A model generated the notes under the pieces. It worked only from the letters and a program-made list of their open reading frames with translations, had not been told where the DNA came from and did no database searches. A program made the translations under genes and the position numbers. From the NCBI RefSeq assembly GCF_042651565.1, contig NZ_JBHSDF010000003.1: a DNA stretch of 64,000 nucleotides. One strand, written 5' to 3'. Source of the DNA: Salinispirillum marinum (lineage in GTDB: Bacteria; Pseudomonadota; Gammaproteobacteria; Pseudomonadales; Natronospirillaceae). Below, piece after piece: positions 25,026-35,400 of this stretch; positions within the stretch are counted from its first letter, which is position 1, and each line of letters starts with the position of its first letter.

Positions 25026-26591
25026 TTACGTGCTGAAGCGCTCAACCAATTCATGCAGTTCTTCGGAGGTGTGATTGAGGTCCGTTGCGATGCGTGCATT
25101 TTCTTCACCTTTGTTGAGGCAAAGATCCGAGAGCTGAGATATGCGCGTGATTTGTCGGTTGATGTCCTCCGCCACATGGGACTGTTCTTCAATCGACGTC
25201 GCCATTTGGTGCGACATTGCCGTGATGCTCTCGACTGCGCTGGCAATCTCTTGCAGGCTGGTGCTGGTCTGTTCGACCAGTGCTACGCCCTCTTGAGCTG
25301 CCGTCACGCCACTTTCGGCGGCGGTTTCGGCCTCTTTCGCACCGCTTTGTAAGGCTACAATGATATGGTGAATCTGTTCTGTGGATTCATGTGTGCGTTT
25401 CGCCAAGGCGCGTACTTCATCAGCTACTACGGAGAATCCTCGGCCATGTTCTCCGGCGCGAGCTGCTTCGATGGCGGCATTAAGGGCCAATAAATTGGTT
25501 TGCTCCGTGATTTGTTGAATCAATTCAGCCGCCTTAGAGATGCTGCCGGTTTTCTCGACCACATCGGTGACAGAATGCCCGATGGTTTGTACGGCTTGTG
25601 CCAGGCGGTTAATGCCATCGCGGGTCGTGTGCACGATACGTGTGCCGGCTTCTGCAAGCTGGTGTGCCTGATCCGCATGCTCTGCGGAGGTTTGTACTTG
25701 CCCCGAGAGCTCGTGAATGGTGGCGGTCATTTGATTAATGGCGGTCGCCACCTGCGCCGATTCCTCTTGTTGTTCTTGCAACGAGGTGGTGGTTTCTTGA
25801 GCCAGCGTCATCATGCCGCTGCTTTGGCCTGCCAAGCCCCCCGCAGCATCATTGATCCGTGTTAAAACATTAGCTAAGCGGGCGCGAGAGCTGATGATTG
25901 CCATGTCAATCAAGGCCGCCGCTCCGGTTTGGCGGCTGTAAGTCTGCGCCACGATAGGGTCGGTAAAGGCCCCGGTGAGCCGTTCTTGGAAGGCTTGCAG
26001 CAGTTTTTTCCGTTGTAGAAACCGCATGGAATCGAGTGCCGCGACCAGAATCAGTGCGACCATGGCTAAGCCCCAGTCGTTGGTCAAAAATCCTCCGATT
26101 AACGTGATCATGGCCGTGAACAGGAGTGGGCCCCAGGCGTTGGTTAATCGTTTGGCCATGGTGGGCAGCGTTTCGAGCCGTTTCCCCGCGTTGATCCGGC
26201 GATAGAGGCTGTCGGCACGCGCAACCGCACGAGGGCTGGGCTTAACCCGTACCGATTCATAGCCGATGATCTTGCCATTTTCCGAGATCGGTGTGACATA
26301 GGCGCTGACCCAGTAGAAATCGCCATTTTTCCGCCGGTTTTTTACCATCCCCATCCACGCCTGACCAGACTGCAAGCACTTCCACATATCTTCAAAGACG
26401 ACCGGCGGCATGTCCGGGTGGCGGACAATATTATGCGGTTTACCGATCAGTTCTTCGCGGGTGAAACCGCTGGTTTTTTCAAAAGCATCGTTGCAGTGTT
26501 TGATCTTCCCTTTGGCGTCTGTACTGGAGATCAAGCGCTCGTGTTCTGGAAAAAGGTATTCAGTGTCCGTAACGGGTAGATTCTTACGCAT
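25026..26591 (-). CDS. Aer-like PAS chemoreceptor (methyl-accepting chemotaxis protein)
   Basis: 521 residues. An N-terminal PAS domain (about 15-115: FTREELIGKPHNIVRHPDMPP, KNRRKNGDFYWVSAYVTPI) matches the FAD-binding PAS of Aer. A double membrane segment around 150-190 is followed by a cytoplasmic signalling domain with the MCP hairpin tip EQTNLLALNAAIEAARAGEHGRGF near residue 360. There is no periplasmic ligand-binding domain, so the stimulus is probably redox state or oxygen. AAAGGAG precedes the start. No C-terminal CheR-tethering pentapeptide is seen; the end is VERFST. No flagellar che operon is in the window. Confidence 0.92.
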   Translation of the reverse strand: MRKNLPVTDTEYLFPEHERLISSTDAKGKIKHCNDAFEKTSGFTREELIGKPHNIVRHPDMPPVVFEDMWKCLQSGQAWMGMVKNRRKNGDFYWVSAYVTPISENGKIIGYESVRVKPSPRAVARADSLYRRINAGKRLETLPTMAKRLTNAWGPLLFTAMITLIGGFLTNDWGLAMVALILVAALDSMRFLQRKKLLQAFQERLTGAFTDPIVAQTYSRQTGAAALIDMAIISSRARLANVLTRINDAAGGLAGQSSGMMTLAQETTTSLQEQQEESAQVATAINQMTATIHELSGQVQTSAEHADQAHQLAEAGTRIVHTTRDGINRLAQAVQTIGHSVTDVVEKTGSISKAAELIQQITEQTNLLALNAAIEAARAGEHGRGFSVVADEVRALAKRTHESTEQIHHIIVALQSGAKEAETAAESGVTAAQEGVALVEQTSTSLQEIASAVESITAMSHQMATSIEEQSHVAEDINRQITRISQLSDLCLNKGEENARIATDLNHTSEELHELVERFST

Positions 26592-26736
26592 TGCGGCGAT
26601 CTCCTTTAATAGACCGTGCCAAACAGCGACGAACTTAAAAGCCTTGGCGTAAATTAGAATGGCTCCAAGCTACTGAAGTATAGTTCAAGAAAACGCTACA
26701 GGAGAAAATATTTAATTAGACAATTAATTTGGGTAT

Positions 26737-27093
26737 TTATTTCATCGCCCAAAACCACTCTGGGGCAATCCGATAACGCGATACCACAATGCCGTCTTCT
26801 TGCAGCCGCTTGCATTGTTCATCGCGGCCAGGGAAATCCGCGATGTGACCGTCACTGCGCACGACGCGATACCAAGGCAGTCGGCTGTCTGCCGGGAGTT
26901 GCCGCAGGGTGCGCGCTATTTGCCGTGGACCAACGCCCACAGCCTGTGCTAACGCGCCATAACTGACCACACGTTGGGCGGGTAGATTGGCCATTATCGC
27001 ATAGAGCTGTGCTTGCCAGCCGGTGGTTTCGCCATGGCTTGTGGTGGTTCCGGTGTGTCGTTTTGCTGCCCGACCCATGGCATTTGTCCTCAT
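26737..27093 (-). CDS. Alkyltransferase-like protein (ATL, MGMT family without active cysteine)
   Basis: 118 residues, the length of bacterial ATL proteins. The helix-turn-helix part (VVSYGALAQAVGVGPRQIARTLRQLP) binds damaged DNA. The alkyl-acceptor motif PCHRV of true MGMT/Ogt enzymes reads PWYRVV here, so the receiving cysteine is replaced by Trp and the protein cannot accept alkyl groups. ATLs flag O6-alkylguanine for nucleotide excision repair. It is divergent from rsmE with only 43 bases between starts. Confidence 0.88.
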   Translation of the reverse strand: MRTNAMGRAAKRHTGTTTSHGETTGWQAQLYAIMANLPAQRVVSYGALAQAVGVGPRQIARTLRQLPADSRLPWYRVVRSDGHIADFPGRDEQCKRLQEDGIVVSRYRIAPEWFWAMK

Positions 27094-27136
27094 TCCGGGT
27101 ACTATGCGTGCATCAGTATATCAAGGCTTTTTGGTG

Positions 27137-27862
27137 ATGCGCGTCCCTCGTTGTTTTGAAGCACAGCCCTTAATGGTGGGTCATGAAATCGAGCTGAACC
27201 CGACCAACCATCAACATCTGAACCGCGCACTGCGGATGGCGGTGGGTGGTGCTTTGCGGCTGTTTAACAATTCCGGACAGGATTATTGTGCCGAGGTGGT
27301 GCACACCGACAAAAAAAGCACCCTGGTCCGTATTACTGAGGCGCTGGCCTTACCCACGGAAAGCCCGGTGCAGGTACACATCGGCTTGGGAATGTCGTTG
27401 GGTGATCGCATGGAATACGCCATTCAAAAAGCCACCGAAGCCGGGGTGGTTGCCATCACACCGCTGGAAACGGAACGCAGTGAGTTGCGCCTGAAAGGCG
27501 ACCGCGCAGAGAAGAAACATGCGCGCTGGCAGCAGGTCGCGATCAGCGCAGCCGAGCAATGCTATCGGGCTCAGGTGCCGGAGATTCATCCGGTGATGTC
27601 TCTCCGCGATTGGGTGAACACCCCGTCGACCGCCTGCAAGCTGGTTCTGCATCATGAGCATGCACAGCGTCTGGCAGAGCACACAAAACCCGAGTTCGTA
27701 CGAGCCTTAATTGGTCCGGAAGGCGGGCTAAGCGACAGTGATTTAACGGTCGCGTATGCCGCTGATTTCGCGCCGGTGGCCTTAGGGCCGCGAGTGTTGC
27801 GCACGGAAACCGCACCGGTGGTGTTGCTCGCGGCCATCAATACTCTGTGGGGCGATTATTGA
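27137..27862 (+). CDS. rsmE: 16S rRNA m3U1498 methyltransferase
   Basis: 241 residues from ATG 27137. The frame is open upstream to 27023, but the start MRVPRCFEAQPLMVG matches the RsmE N-terminus. It has an N-terminal PUA-like domain, HLNRALRMAVGGALRLFN, and the SPOUT knot motifs ALIGPEGGLSDSDL and LGPRVLRTETAPVVLLAAI at the C-terminus. The enzyme methylates N3 of U1498 in 16S rRNA after 30S assembly. Its stop overlaps the convergent chpC by seven bases. In P. aeruginosa rsmE is also near the chp genes. Confidence 0.95.
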   Translation: MRVPRCFEAQPLMVGHEIELNPTNHQHLNRALRMAVGGALRLFNNSGQDYCAEVVHTDKKSTLVRITEALALPTESPVQVHIGLGMSLGDRMEYAIQKATEAGVVAITPLETERSELRLKGDRAEKKHARWQQVAISAAEQCYRAQVPEIHPVMSLRDWVNTPSTACKLVLHHEHAQRLAEHTKPEFVRALIGPEGGLSDSDLTVAYAADFAPVALGPRVLRTETAPVVLLAAINTLWGDY

Positions 27863-28347
27863 CTGGGCAAGGCCTTCGCCAGCGCGAGCTCCAAGGCTTC
27901 CAGGTCGGGAATAGCAGCACGGCCCAAGGGTGTATCCACGACATATTGCGCACCTCTTTGCTCGACGTCCGGCACGGATTCAAGCTCTTCGGCACGCAGC
28001 TTTAACATCCGGGGAATCCCTTGAATCAGTAAACCGAAAAACCGGCCGGGGTAATCTGGATTGATGCTGTTCATGATGGCAATGCGCAGATCCGGGGCTT
28101 CGGCGCCACGTCGTTTACCCACGAAGTTTTCATACAGTACCAAAGGAATGGATTCGCCACGCCATTGCACGAAACCCTGTATCCACGCGGGTAGCTTCTG
28201 ATCCGGCCGTTGGGGCAATTGATGCCCGACTAATTCCGCCATACTAACGTTAGGCACTAATAAATGACTGGCCTGTAACGGCAGCAAGAGCGTTGAGAGT
28301 ATGGGGTCGGCGGTTGTATTGGTTTGCGTCAACAGCGAGTGCGCCAT
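27856..28347 (-). CDS. chpC: CheW-like chemotaxis adaptor ChpC
   Basis: 163 residues forming one CheW domain: LLLPLQASHLLVPNVSMAEL at the start of the barrel, GFVQWRGESIPLVLYE, and RMLKLRAEELESVPDV. In the Pil-Chp system ChpC is a second CheW beside PilI and links additional receptors to the ChpA kinase. The position, directly after chpB at the end of the pilGHIJK-chpABC cluster, supports the name; domain identity alone would only give CheW-like. Ten bases separate it from the chpB stop. Confidence 0.85.
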   Translation of the reverse strand: MAHSLLTQTNTTADPILSTLLLPLQASHLLVPNVSMAELVGHQLPQRPDQKLPAWIQGFVQWRGESIPLVLYENFVGKRRGAEAPDLRIAIMNSINPDYPGRFFGLLIQGIPRMLKLRAEELESVPDVEQRGAQYVVDTPLGRAAIPDLEALELALAKALPSQ

Positions 28348-28357
28348 AATCAGTGCC

Positions 28358-29443
28358 CTATAAAGAATGAGTGATGTTGGACGTTGGGTTAGCCCTGGTG
28401 CCTGAACCTAACTGCTTTTCCAGATGATGTACTAACGCATGCGCTAAGGCGCTCGGTGTGCCAGAAAAGTTTGATAGGCCAGCGTGGTAAAGCGCATCGG
28501 GCATGGCGGACTGAATGCAAGACGTACTGCATTGCGTCCACACCTGTCCACCCGATGCGTGGATGTGTGCCGCACCCAGCAGCGCATCACCGCCCATGCC
28601 ACTGAATACGATGGCATTGCAGCGTCCATGAAACTGGCTGGCTGCCAGCTCAAAGCATTCATCAATGCTGGGCGCATAGGGTCCCGACCATGGGCCAGAT
28701 TGCCGCTCCAATATGCCTTCCGGCGTTACCTGAAACCGATGCGTTACCGGCACCAAGTAAAGATGTCCGTTGCGCAGTGGCTGGGCGGTGTCGTGTAAGA
28801 AATTCAGCGTCAGTGCACTGCTGCCGAGCGCTTGTAATAAATGCGCTTGAAAGGGGGCATCAATATGCTGGGCATACAGAAACGCGCAGGGTAGATCAGC
28901 GGGTAAGGCGTCTAAAAACGCTTTCACGGCAGCCGGCCCCCCCAGAGAAGCCCCTAAAACCCAGAGCTCCTGCACCGGCTCCGCGGATTTGCCGCGCAAC
29001 GCAGAAGGTAAGGGAATGGCGGTGCGTGATGGGCTATTGGTTGATGTTTGCGTGTTCAATCCGGCCAGTTCGCGGCCGTCAATTAAGGCCGTGACCGGAG
29101 CCAAGGGCGTTGGTGGCAAACTGTGCTGAATTTTTTCGATTAAGCGGTTGGCCCAGGCTCGATAGGTCCGGTCTTCGCGCGCGCCTTCCGGCGTGTCGCT
29201 GAAAATGATGGGGGCGAGATGCTCGCCAAAAAGTGCATCTACGACGGCTTCCGGGCAGGCTTCTAAATCGGCATCGACCAACCAGAGTTCGATACTGCTG
29301 CTGTCAAACAAGGCGGGGCTGATACGCTGTGGCGCCGTGCACAGCGCCACCTGAAAACCGGCTTCCGTCAACAGGCTCCGTAAACGCTGCTGTTGCAACG
29401 GTTCATCCGCCAGAATTCCTATGCGTTGCCCGCGTTCGTTCAT
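28358..29443 (-). CDS. chpB: CheB-like protein-glutamate methylesterase ChpB
   Basis: 361 residues. The C-terminal half is a CheB catalytic domain with the triad visible: Ser in WVLGASLGGPAAVKAFL, His in LYAQHIDAPF, Asp in VFSGMGGDALLGA. The N-terminal half has a receiver-like fold (IGILADEPLQQQRLRSLL) but without the normal acidic pair and phosphoacceptor, so control by phosphorylation may be lost or altered. ChpB would demethylate the receptor PilJ. It starts 13 bases after chpA. Confidence 0.88.
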   Translation of the reverse strand: MNERGQRIGILADEPLQQQRLRSLLTEAGFQVALCTAPQRISPALFDSSSIELWLVDADLEACPEAVVDALFGEHLAPIIFSDTPEGAREDRTYRAWANRLIEKIQHSLPPTPLAPVTALIDGRELAGLNTQTSTNSPSRTAIPLPSALRGKSAEPVQELWVLGASLGGPAAVKAFLDALPADLPCAFLYAQHIDAPFQAHLLQALGSSALTLNFLHDTAQPLRNGHLYLVPVTHRFQVTPEGILERQSGPWSGPYAPSIDECFELAASQFHGRCNAIVFSGMGGDALLGAAHIHASGGQVWTQCSTSCIQSAMPDALYHAGLSNFSGTPSALAHALVHHLEKQLGSGTRANPTSNITHSL

Positions 29444-29456
29444 GCTGAACAGTACC

Positions 29457-32400
29457 TCAGGTGTTCACCAAACGGTCAATAGCGGCCATCAACGCCGCTT
29501 CTTGGAACGGTTTGCCCATGTAGTCATCCACGCCAATTTCCATGGCTCGATCTTTGTGCTTCTGCCCCGTCCGTGAGGTGATCATGATGATGGGGATGTG
29601 CTGTATGCGCTCGGTATGGCGCACACGATTCGCCACTTCGAAACCGTCCATTCGGGGCATCTCAATGTCGAGCAGGATGATGTCTGGAATATGGTCTTGC
29701 AAGATCAGCATGGCATCGACGCCATCTTTGGCGGTACTGACTTCCATGCCATGGCGGCTGAGCAAACGGCTTGTGACCTTGCGCACCGTAACGGAATCGT
29801 CGACCACCAACACTTTAATCGGGCTATCAGCATCCCGATGTCGCTCTGGCAACGCGGGGGTTGCGTCTTGTTTGTTGAGCAAAATCGATAAGTTAGAGCG
29901 CAACATGGCCGGTACATCCAGAATGACCACTACACTACCATCCCCCAAGATGGTCGCCCCGGACACGGCGGGCACGCTGGCAAATTGGGGGCCGAGGGTT
30001 TTTACCACAATTTCTCGTGAGCCCATCAAACGGTCTATGTGTAGGGCGACCGACCGGTTACGGTCGCCACCCTTGATTAGGATGATGGGCTGTGGCAGCA
30101 ATATCTCGTCGATATGCACTTCATGATCGTTGCCAAGCAGTGTGCCTAACGGCATGACTTGATATTGCTTGTCGCCATAGGGGTAGGGGTTTTCGGCTAC
30201 ATTGAGGTACTGTCGCAACTCTTCCGGCTGCAAGCGTACGATGCCGTCAATGGTATTCAACGGAATGGCATAGATATCATCCCCGCTGGCTACCATGAGT
30301 GCGCGGTTGACCGATACCGTGAACGGTAGACGAATCAGGAACTGTGAACCCTGCCCTACTGCGGTTTGAATTTCCATGGTGCCACCGAGGGCTTTTACCT
30401 CGTTGTGCACCACATCCATACCCACACCACGGCCGGAAACCTGCGTCACCTTTTCGGCGGTCGAGAAGCCGCTGCTGAGAATAAATTGCAGCACTTCCTC
30501 ATCCGGCATATTGCTCTCGGCGGTGAGCAGCCCTTTCTCAATGGCTTTTTTCCGCACCGACTCGACATTAATGCCGCGCCCGTCGTCACGTAATGCCAAC
30601 ACCACATCCCCGCCTTCACGGGTTAAGGACAGGGTAATGTCACCCTGCACAGGTTTACCCGCTTGTGTGCGGTCGTTGGGATGTTCAATACCGTGATCCA
30701 CGGCATTGCGCAGCATGTGTTCGAGCGGTGCGACCATACGCTCCAGCACCGAACGATCCATTTCACCATCGGCGTTCAATACATCGAACTTGGCATCTTT
30801 TCCCAGTTCGGTCGCCACTTGGCGCACAATACGCCGCAATCTTGGTACTAGGCGAGAAAAGGGCACCATGCGGGTTTGCATCAAGCCTTCTTGCAGTTCG
30901 GTATGAATTCGTGACTGCTGCAATAACACGGTTTCTGCATCGCGCGATTTATTGGCTAAGGTAGCGCGTAGATCAATCAGATCGGAGGAGGTTTCCATCA
31001 ACGACCGTGATAACTGCTGGATTTGGGTGTAGCGGTCCATTTCCAGTGGGTCGAAATCTTCATAATTGGATTCTTCCGCGCGCTCTTGGCGGAAAATCAC
31101 CTGCGCTTCGGTTTCCATATCCAATAAGCGTACTTTTTCACGCAGACGATCAATGGTGGTGTCGAGTTCATTGAGCGTAAAGCCCATATCACTGACTTGT
31201 TCCTCTAGTCGGGCACGCGAAATACTGGTTTCACCGGCCAGGTTAACCAGATTCTCTAACAGGCTGGCGGGAACCTTAATGGTTTCTTGAGGCGTACGCC
31301 GAACTGCGGTGGCCGAGGCGTTAGCGTCGGACGGTCGGGTTGCCGGTGATTTGGTGGCTTTTTTAGTGGCCTGTTTAGGCGCTTGCGACAAGCTATCCGC
31401 GGCGGCCGGCACCTTGGCGTCTGCGGGCTCACCGTCATCTGTATTCGAACGGTTGGGTTTGGGTGTACTGGTGCGTCGCCGTTCAGCATGTCCGGCGGCT
31501 TGTTGGGCAATACTTTGCAGTTGCTCTACCGCAATACCGAGTTGGTCGTATTGCTGCAATAAGTGCGCAAAAAAAGCGTTATCCAGCGGCGCACGCCGTT
31601 CCTGGTGTGCCACGATGAAACTTTCCAAATCGTGGCTCAACACCCCTAATGTGGGCAGGCGCGCGAGGCGCGAACCTCCTTTTAAGGTGTGCAGCACGCG
31701 CTTCATTTCATCGGCGGCTAATTCATCCGTTGGGTCGGCGTGCCATTGCGCAATGGCTTCATCCAGTTCACTGAGCAGTTCCACCGCCTCATCCACAAAG
31801 ACTTCAAGGATATCGGCGTCTAAGGCTTCCAATTCAACGCGCGATAAAACGGCTTGCCGGTCCAGCGAGGTACGGTCTAAATCGTCGCGCTGGGTGGCTA
31901 AGTCTGTAAGGTCAGCGGTCGCGCCCTTGGCGTTAATCCTTGCCGCATGAATGGCCTGAATCAGTTCAGGTGCGGACATACAGCCTTGCCGTTCAAGGAT
32001 GTCATGCACCATGTCGGCCAGCTTGTCCTGACCTTGGGCAATCAAGCCCAGCAATGCTTCGCTGGTTTCGAGTTGCCCGTTGGTTAATCCTTCGTACAAA
32101 AATTCGAGTTCATGCGCCAAGTCGCCCACGGGCACGGCTTCCGCCATCCGGGCGCCACCTTTCAGGGTGTGTAAGTCGCGCTGCAGGTGGTGCACCGGCG
32201 TAAGGCTGTCCGGGTCGTTGCGCCAATCATCCAGTGCCTGCTGAATGGTTTCCAGCAATTCACTGGCTTCCTCCAGAAACACATCCAGAATATCTGCATC
32301 CATGGCTTTTAATGAATACCATTCCGCTTCCTGACGATCTAACGAAGGCGGGGTTGCCTGGACGGAAGCCGTTGACTGCGGGACTGGTGTTGCCTCATCC

Positions 32401-35400
32401 GGTGTCCTGGCGGGCGGCATTGATGGTGCCGAACGCGGCCCGGCTAACGGGGCGCCGGCAAATTCGGCCAACTCGCTTTCGATGTCATGCCGGGTTTGAA
32501 TGCTTTGTCCGGCAGCCAAACGATCCATCATGTCGATCACCGCTTCATGCGCTTCATAGAGAGCATGAAACACGGGATCCTGCGCATTGCTCGGTGGATG
32601 ATCGGCTAAATATTCGTACAACACCACGAGCTGGTTGGATAGGGAACTGAGGGGTAAGAGGTCGATGGCGCGCGCGGCATCGGCCAGGGTCGTCAGGTCG
32701 CGCTGGAGGGTCTGTACGCGATGAGGTTCCAGTCCGGTGTCCTGCCAGGCTTTCAGCGTGTCTTCCGCTTCCAGCACGGTGTTCATGGCCTCATTAAGGA
32801 AGATGGACATGAGGTTGGACGAGGGCACGTTGCCCAGTTCAGCCGCCTGATCGGCGATCCAAGCATTAATGTCTTTCAGTTCGTCGTAGAAGTCGTCAGG
32901 GGCCGGGCTGGCGGCCTGATCAACGGCCAGTTGATTCAGTTGCGCATTGATCAATTCCACCGCGCGGCCAAGTGCAGTGACGACTTTCGGTTGAATCGGC
33001 AGGCGGTGGACATGCAGCGCTTTGACCAATTGCTCAAGCGGAGCAGCAATGTCGGCCATGGCATCAATGCCGGCCATGTGTGAGCTGCCTTTTATGGTGT
33101 GCAACGCGCGCTGTATTGCATCAGTGATCTGCGCATCGGGCTCGGCATGAACATGGTCGATGAAATCTTCGATCGCGCGTACATGCGTTCGAACTTCCTG
33201 ACTAAAAATGCTGAACAGGCGCTCGCCCGCATCCGCGTCGGCCTCGCTGTCCTCCGTTGGTGCGGCGTCGGCTGTTACGATCTCTTCTGCTTCGGATTTT
33301 GTTTCGGACACTGGTGTTGTGGCTAGCGTCTCGACCTTCGGCGTTTCACCACGCGCGATCTGCGCCGCGCGCTGTTGCAACGCGGTCACCGGGCCTTCAT
33401 CCGATGCACGACCCGCCGCAAAGTCGGCCACCAGTTCGGGTAACAAGTCGGAAACATCCAGCACCACCTGTTCAAGGGCTGTGCTGTGTTCAATCAGGCC
33501 ATCACGACGCTGATTAAGCATATATTCAACCGACCACCCCAATTCGCCAATGGTCAGAGCGCGTACCATGCGGCCACTGCCTTTGAGTGTGTGGAAGGCG
33601 CGCCGGAGTTCCAGCAAAGCGGCTTTGTCGTCCGGGTCCGCGCAGTATTTCGGGAACCATTCGGCGATTTCCGCCTGCACGTCACCGGCTTCTTCGAGAA
33701 ATATCTCTCGAATGTCGTCATCAATCAGATCATCATCGGCCGTATCCGCAGACGCGGAAACCGGCGGTGCCCCGGGAGCGGGGTGTTCGGCTTGTGCCAC
33801 CTCAGCCAAAGGTGCTACTGCCGTTTGCGCATCCATGGCAGCGAGTTCAGGCCCAGCCTCAGTGGTGGCCGGTTCGTGTGCACTGACGTCGACAACATTC
33901 GGTAAGTCACTGAGGTCATCCTCGTGGTCGAATTCCGACCCGGTATCCAGTTCGTCAGCGGCTTCGATGGCGGCGTCAATGGTCGCTTCGTCAAGTTCAC
34001 TCACATGCGCGAAATAATCATCCAATACTTGATGAACGGCGCTGTCCGCCGGTGGTGTCGTGTCGCCTTCGAGGTCTTCCTCTTCGGCGAGGGCGACGGG
34101 GTAGCCAAGCGTTGTTAGGCTCTCTACGGCCCGCTCCAGAATATTGTAGTTCACCCCATGGCTGTGTTCGCGCGGGAGGCGTTCCAGATAATAGTCGACC
34201 CCCATCAAAGCGTCCGCCAAACGGTCCATGTCTTCCCAGTCCGGACGTTGTCGACCGTTCAATAGGCTTTCTTCGAGATAACGTTGGATTCCCTCAACCA
34301 CGGCAGCCGCGCCCGATAACGGGATCAGCGCTAAATTTGCATGAATTTGCTGCAATAAGTCGGGTACGGGTGCCAAGTGTGACGGGTCCCACTGGGCGCC
34401 GATGTACGCCACAATGGCTTCTTTGCAGCTTTCGATGCTGTTGCGAACTTCGCGCACCAGTGACACTTGGGCTTGGTCAATGGTGGTGCGCAGCGAGTCG
34501 TTTGGTCGCGTGTCACCTTCATTTTGGGCAAGGCCGGACAGGCTGGCTTCAACGTACAACAAGCCACCCGCCAGATTCATCAGTTCGTCATCGGCCAACG
34601 TCGGTTGTTGTGCCAGCTTGAGCAATAACGCGATTTGTTCATCCAACACCTGTCGCGCTTGATGCACTTGCAACAAGGACATGGTGTCGCTGATTTGCCG
34701 CAGTGGCGGAACCAGCGGTAACAGTTGTTGCGGGGTTCGATCCGGTGCACGCACAATGAGATCAAGTTGGTCCTTTACCGTACCGAGTTCTTCGACCAAG
34801 ACGTGAGCAACACTGTCTAACGTTAGGGAGTCGGGGCCACGAAGCTGATCCTGTCCGCGTTGAACTTGCTCGTCGGTGACCAAGGATTCCGACAACTGAT
34901 AGCGTAATTGAACCGCCCGTATACTGGGAATGTCGGCGTCGATTTGGCTGATAAAATACAGCAGTTGATGCAATTCAGCCTGATCGACCAGCGGCTCTTG
35001 GTGGCGCTTGATTTGCCGCAATTGCTGCCGCCAAATGCGGTCTAAACGGCTCATTAGACGGCGCAGGTCAGGCGTTAATACTTGACCCCCTTTCGCCACC
35101 GCCTCCAATAACGCAGAGGCCACTTGCCAAAATAGTGCCAGACCAGACCCGTCATACAATTGCGCCAACCGTTCGGTCACCCGCGGTAGGTAGTTCAGCG
35201 ACTCGTGATCCTGCGTTTGGCGCAGTACATTCAACAACGACCATTGATACACCTGATGCAGGCGTTGCAGCATCAACACGTTGTCATCGGAGAGTTGGTC
35301 AGCACGCAAAGGTTGACTTAGCTGCGCCTGAACGGGCGAGAGATCAGGGACAAACAATTGGGCCGTTGGTATGCCGGTCGCATCCCGTTGGGCGCGAATA

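Noticed and set aside
33340..33900. Plus-strand frames opposite chpA
   Set aside because: Several long open frames lie opposite the chpA gene, but they are complements of its codons, without starts or family features.
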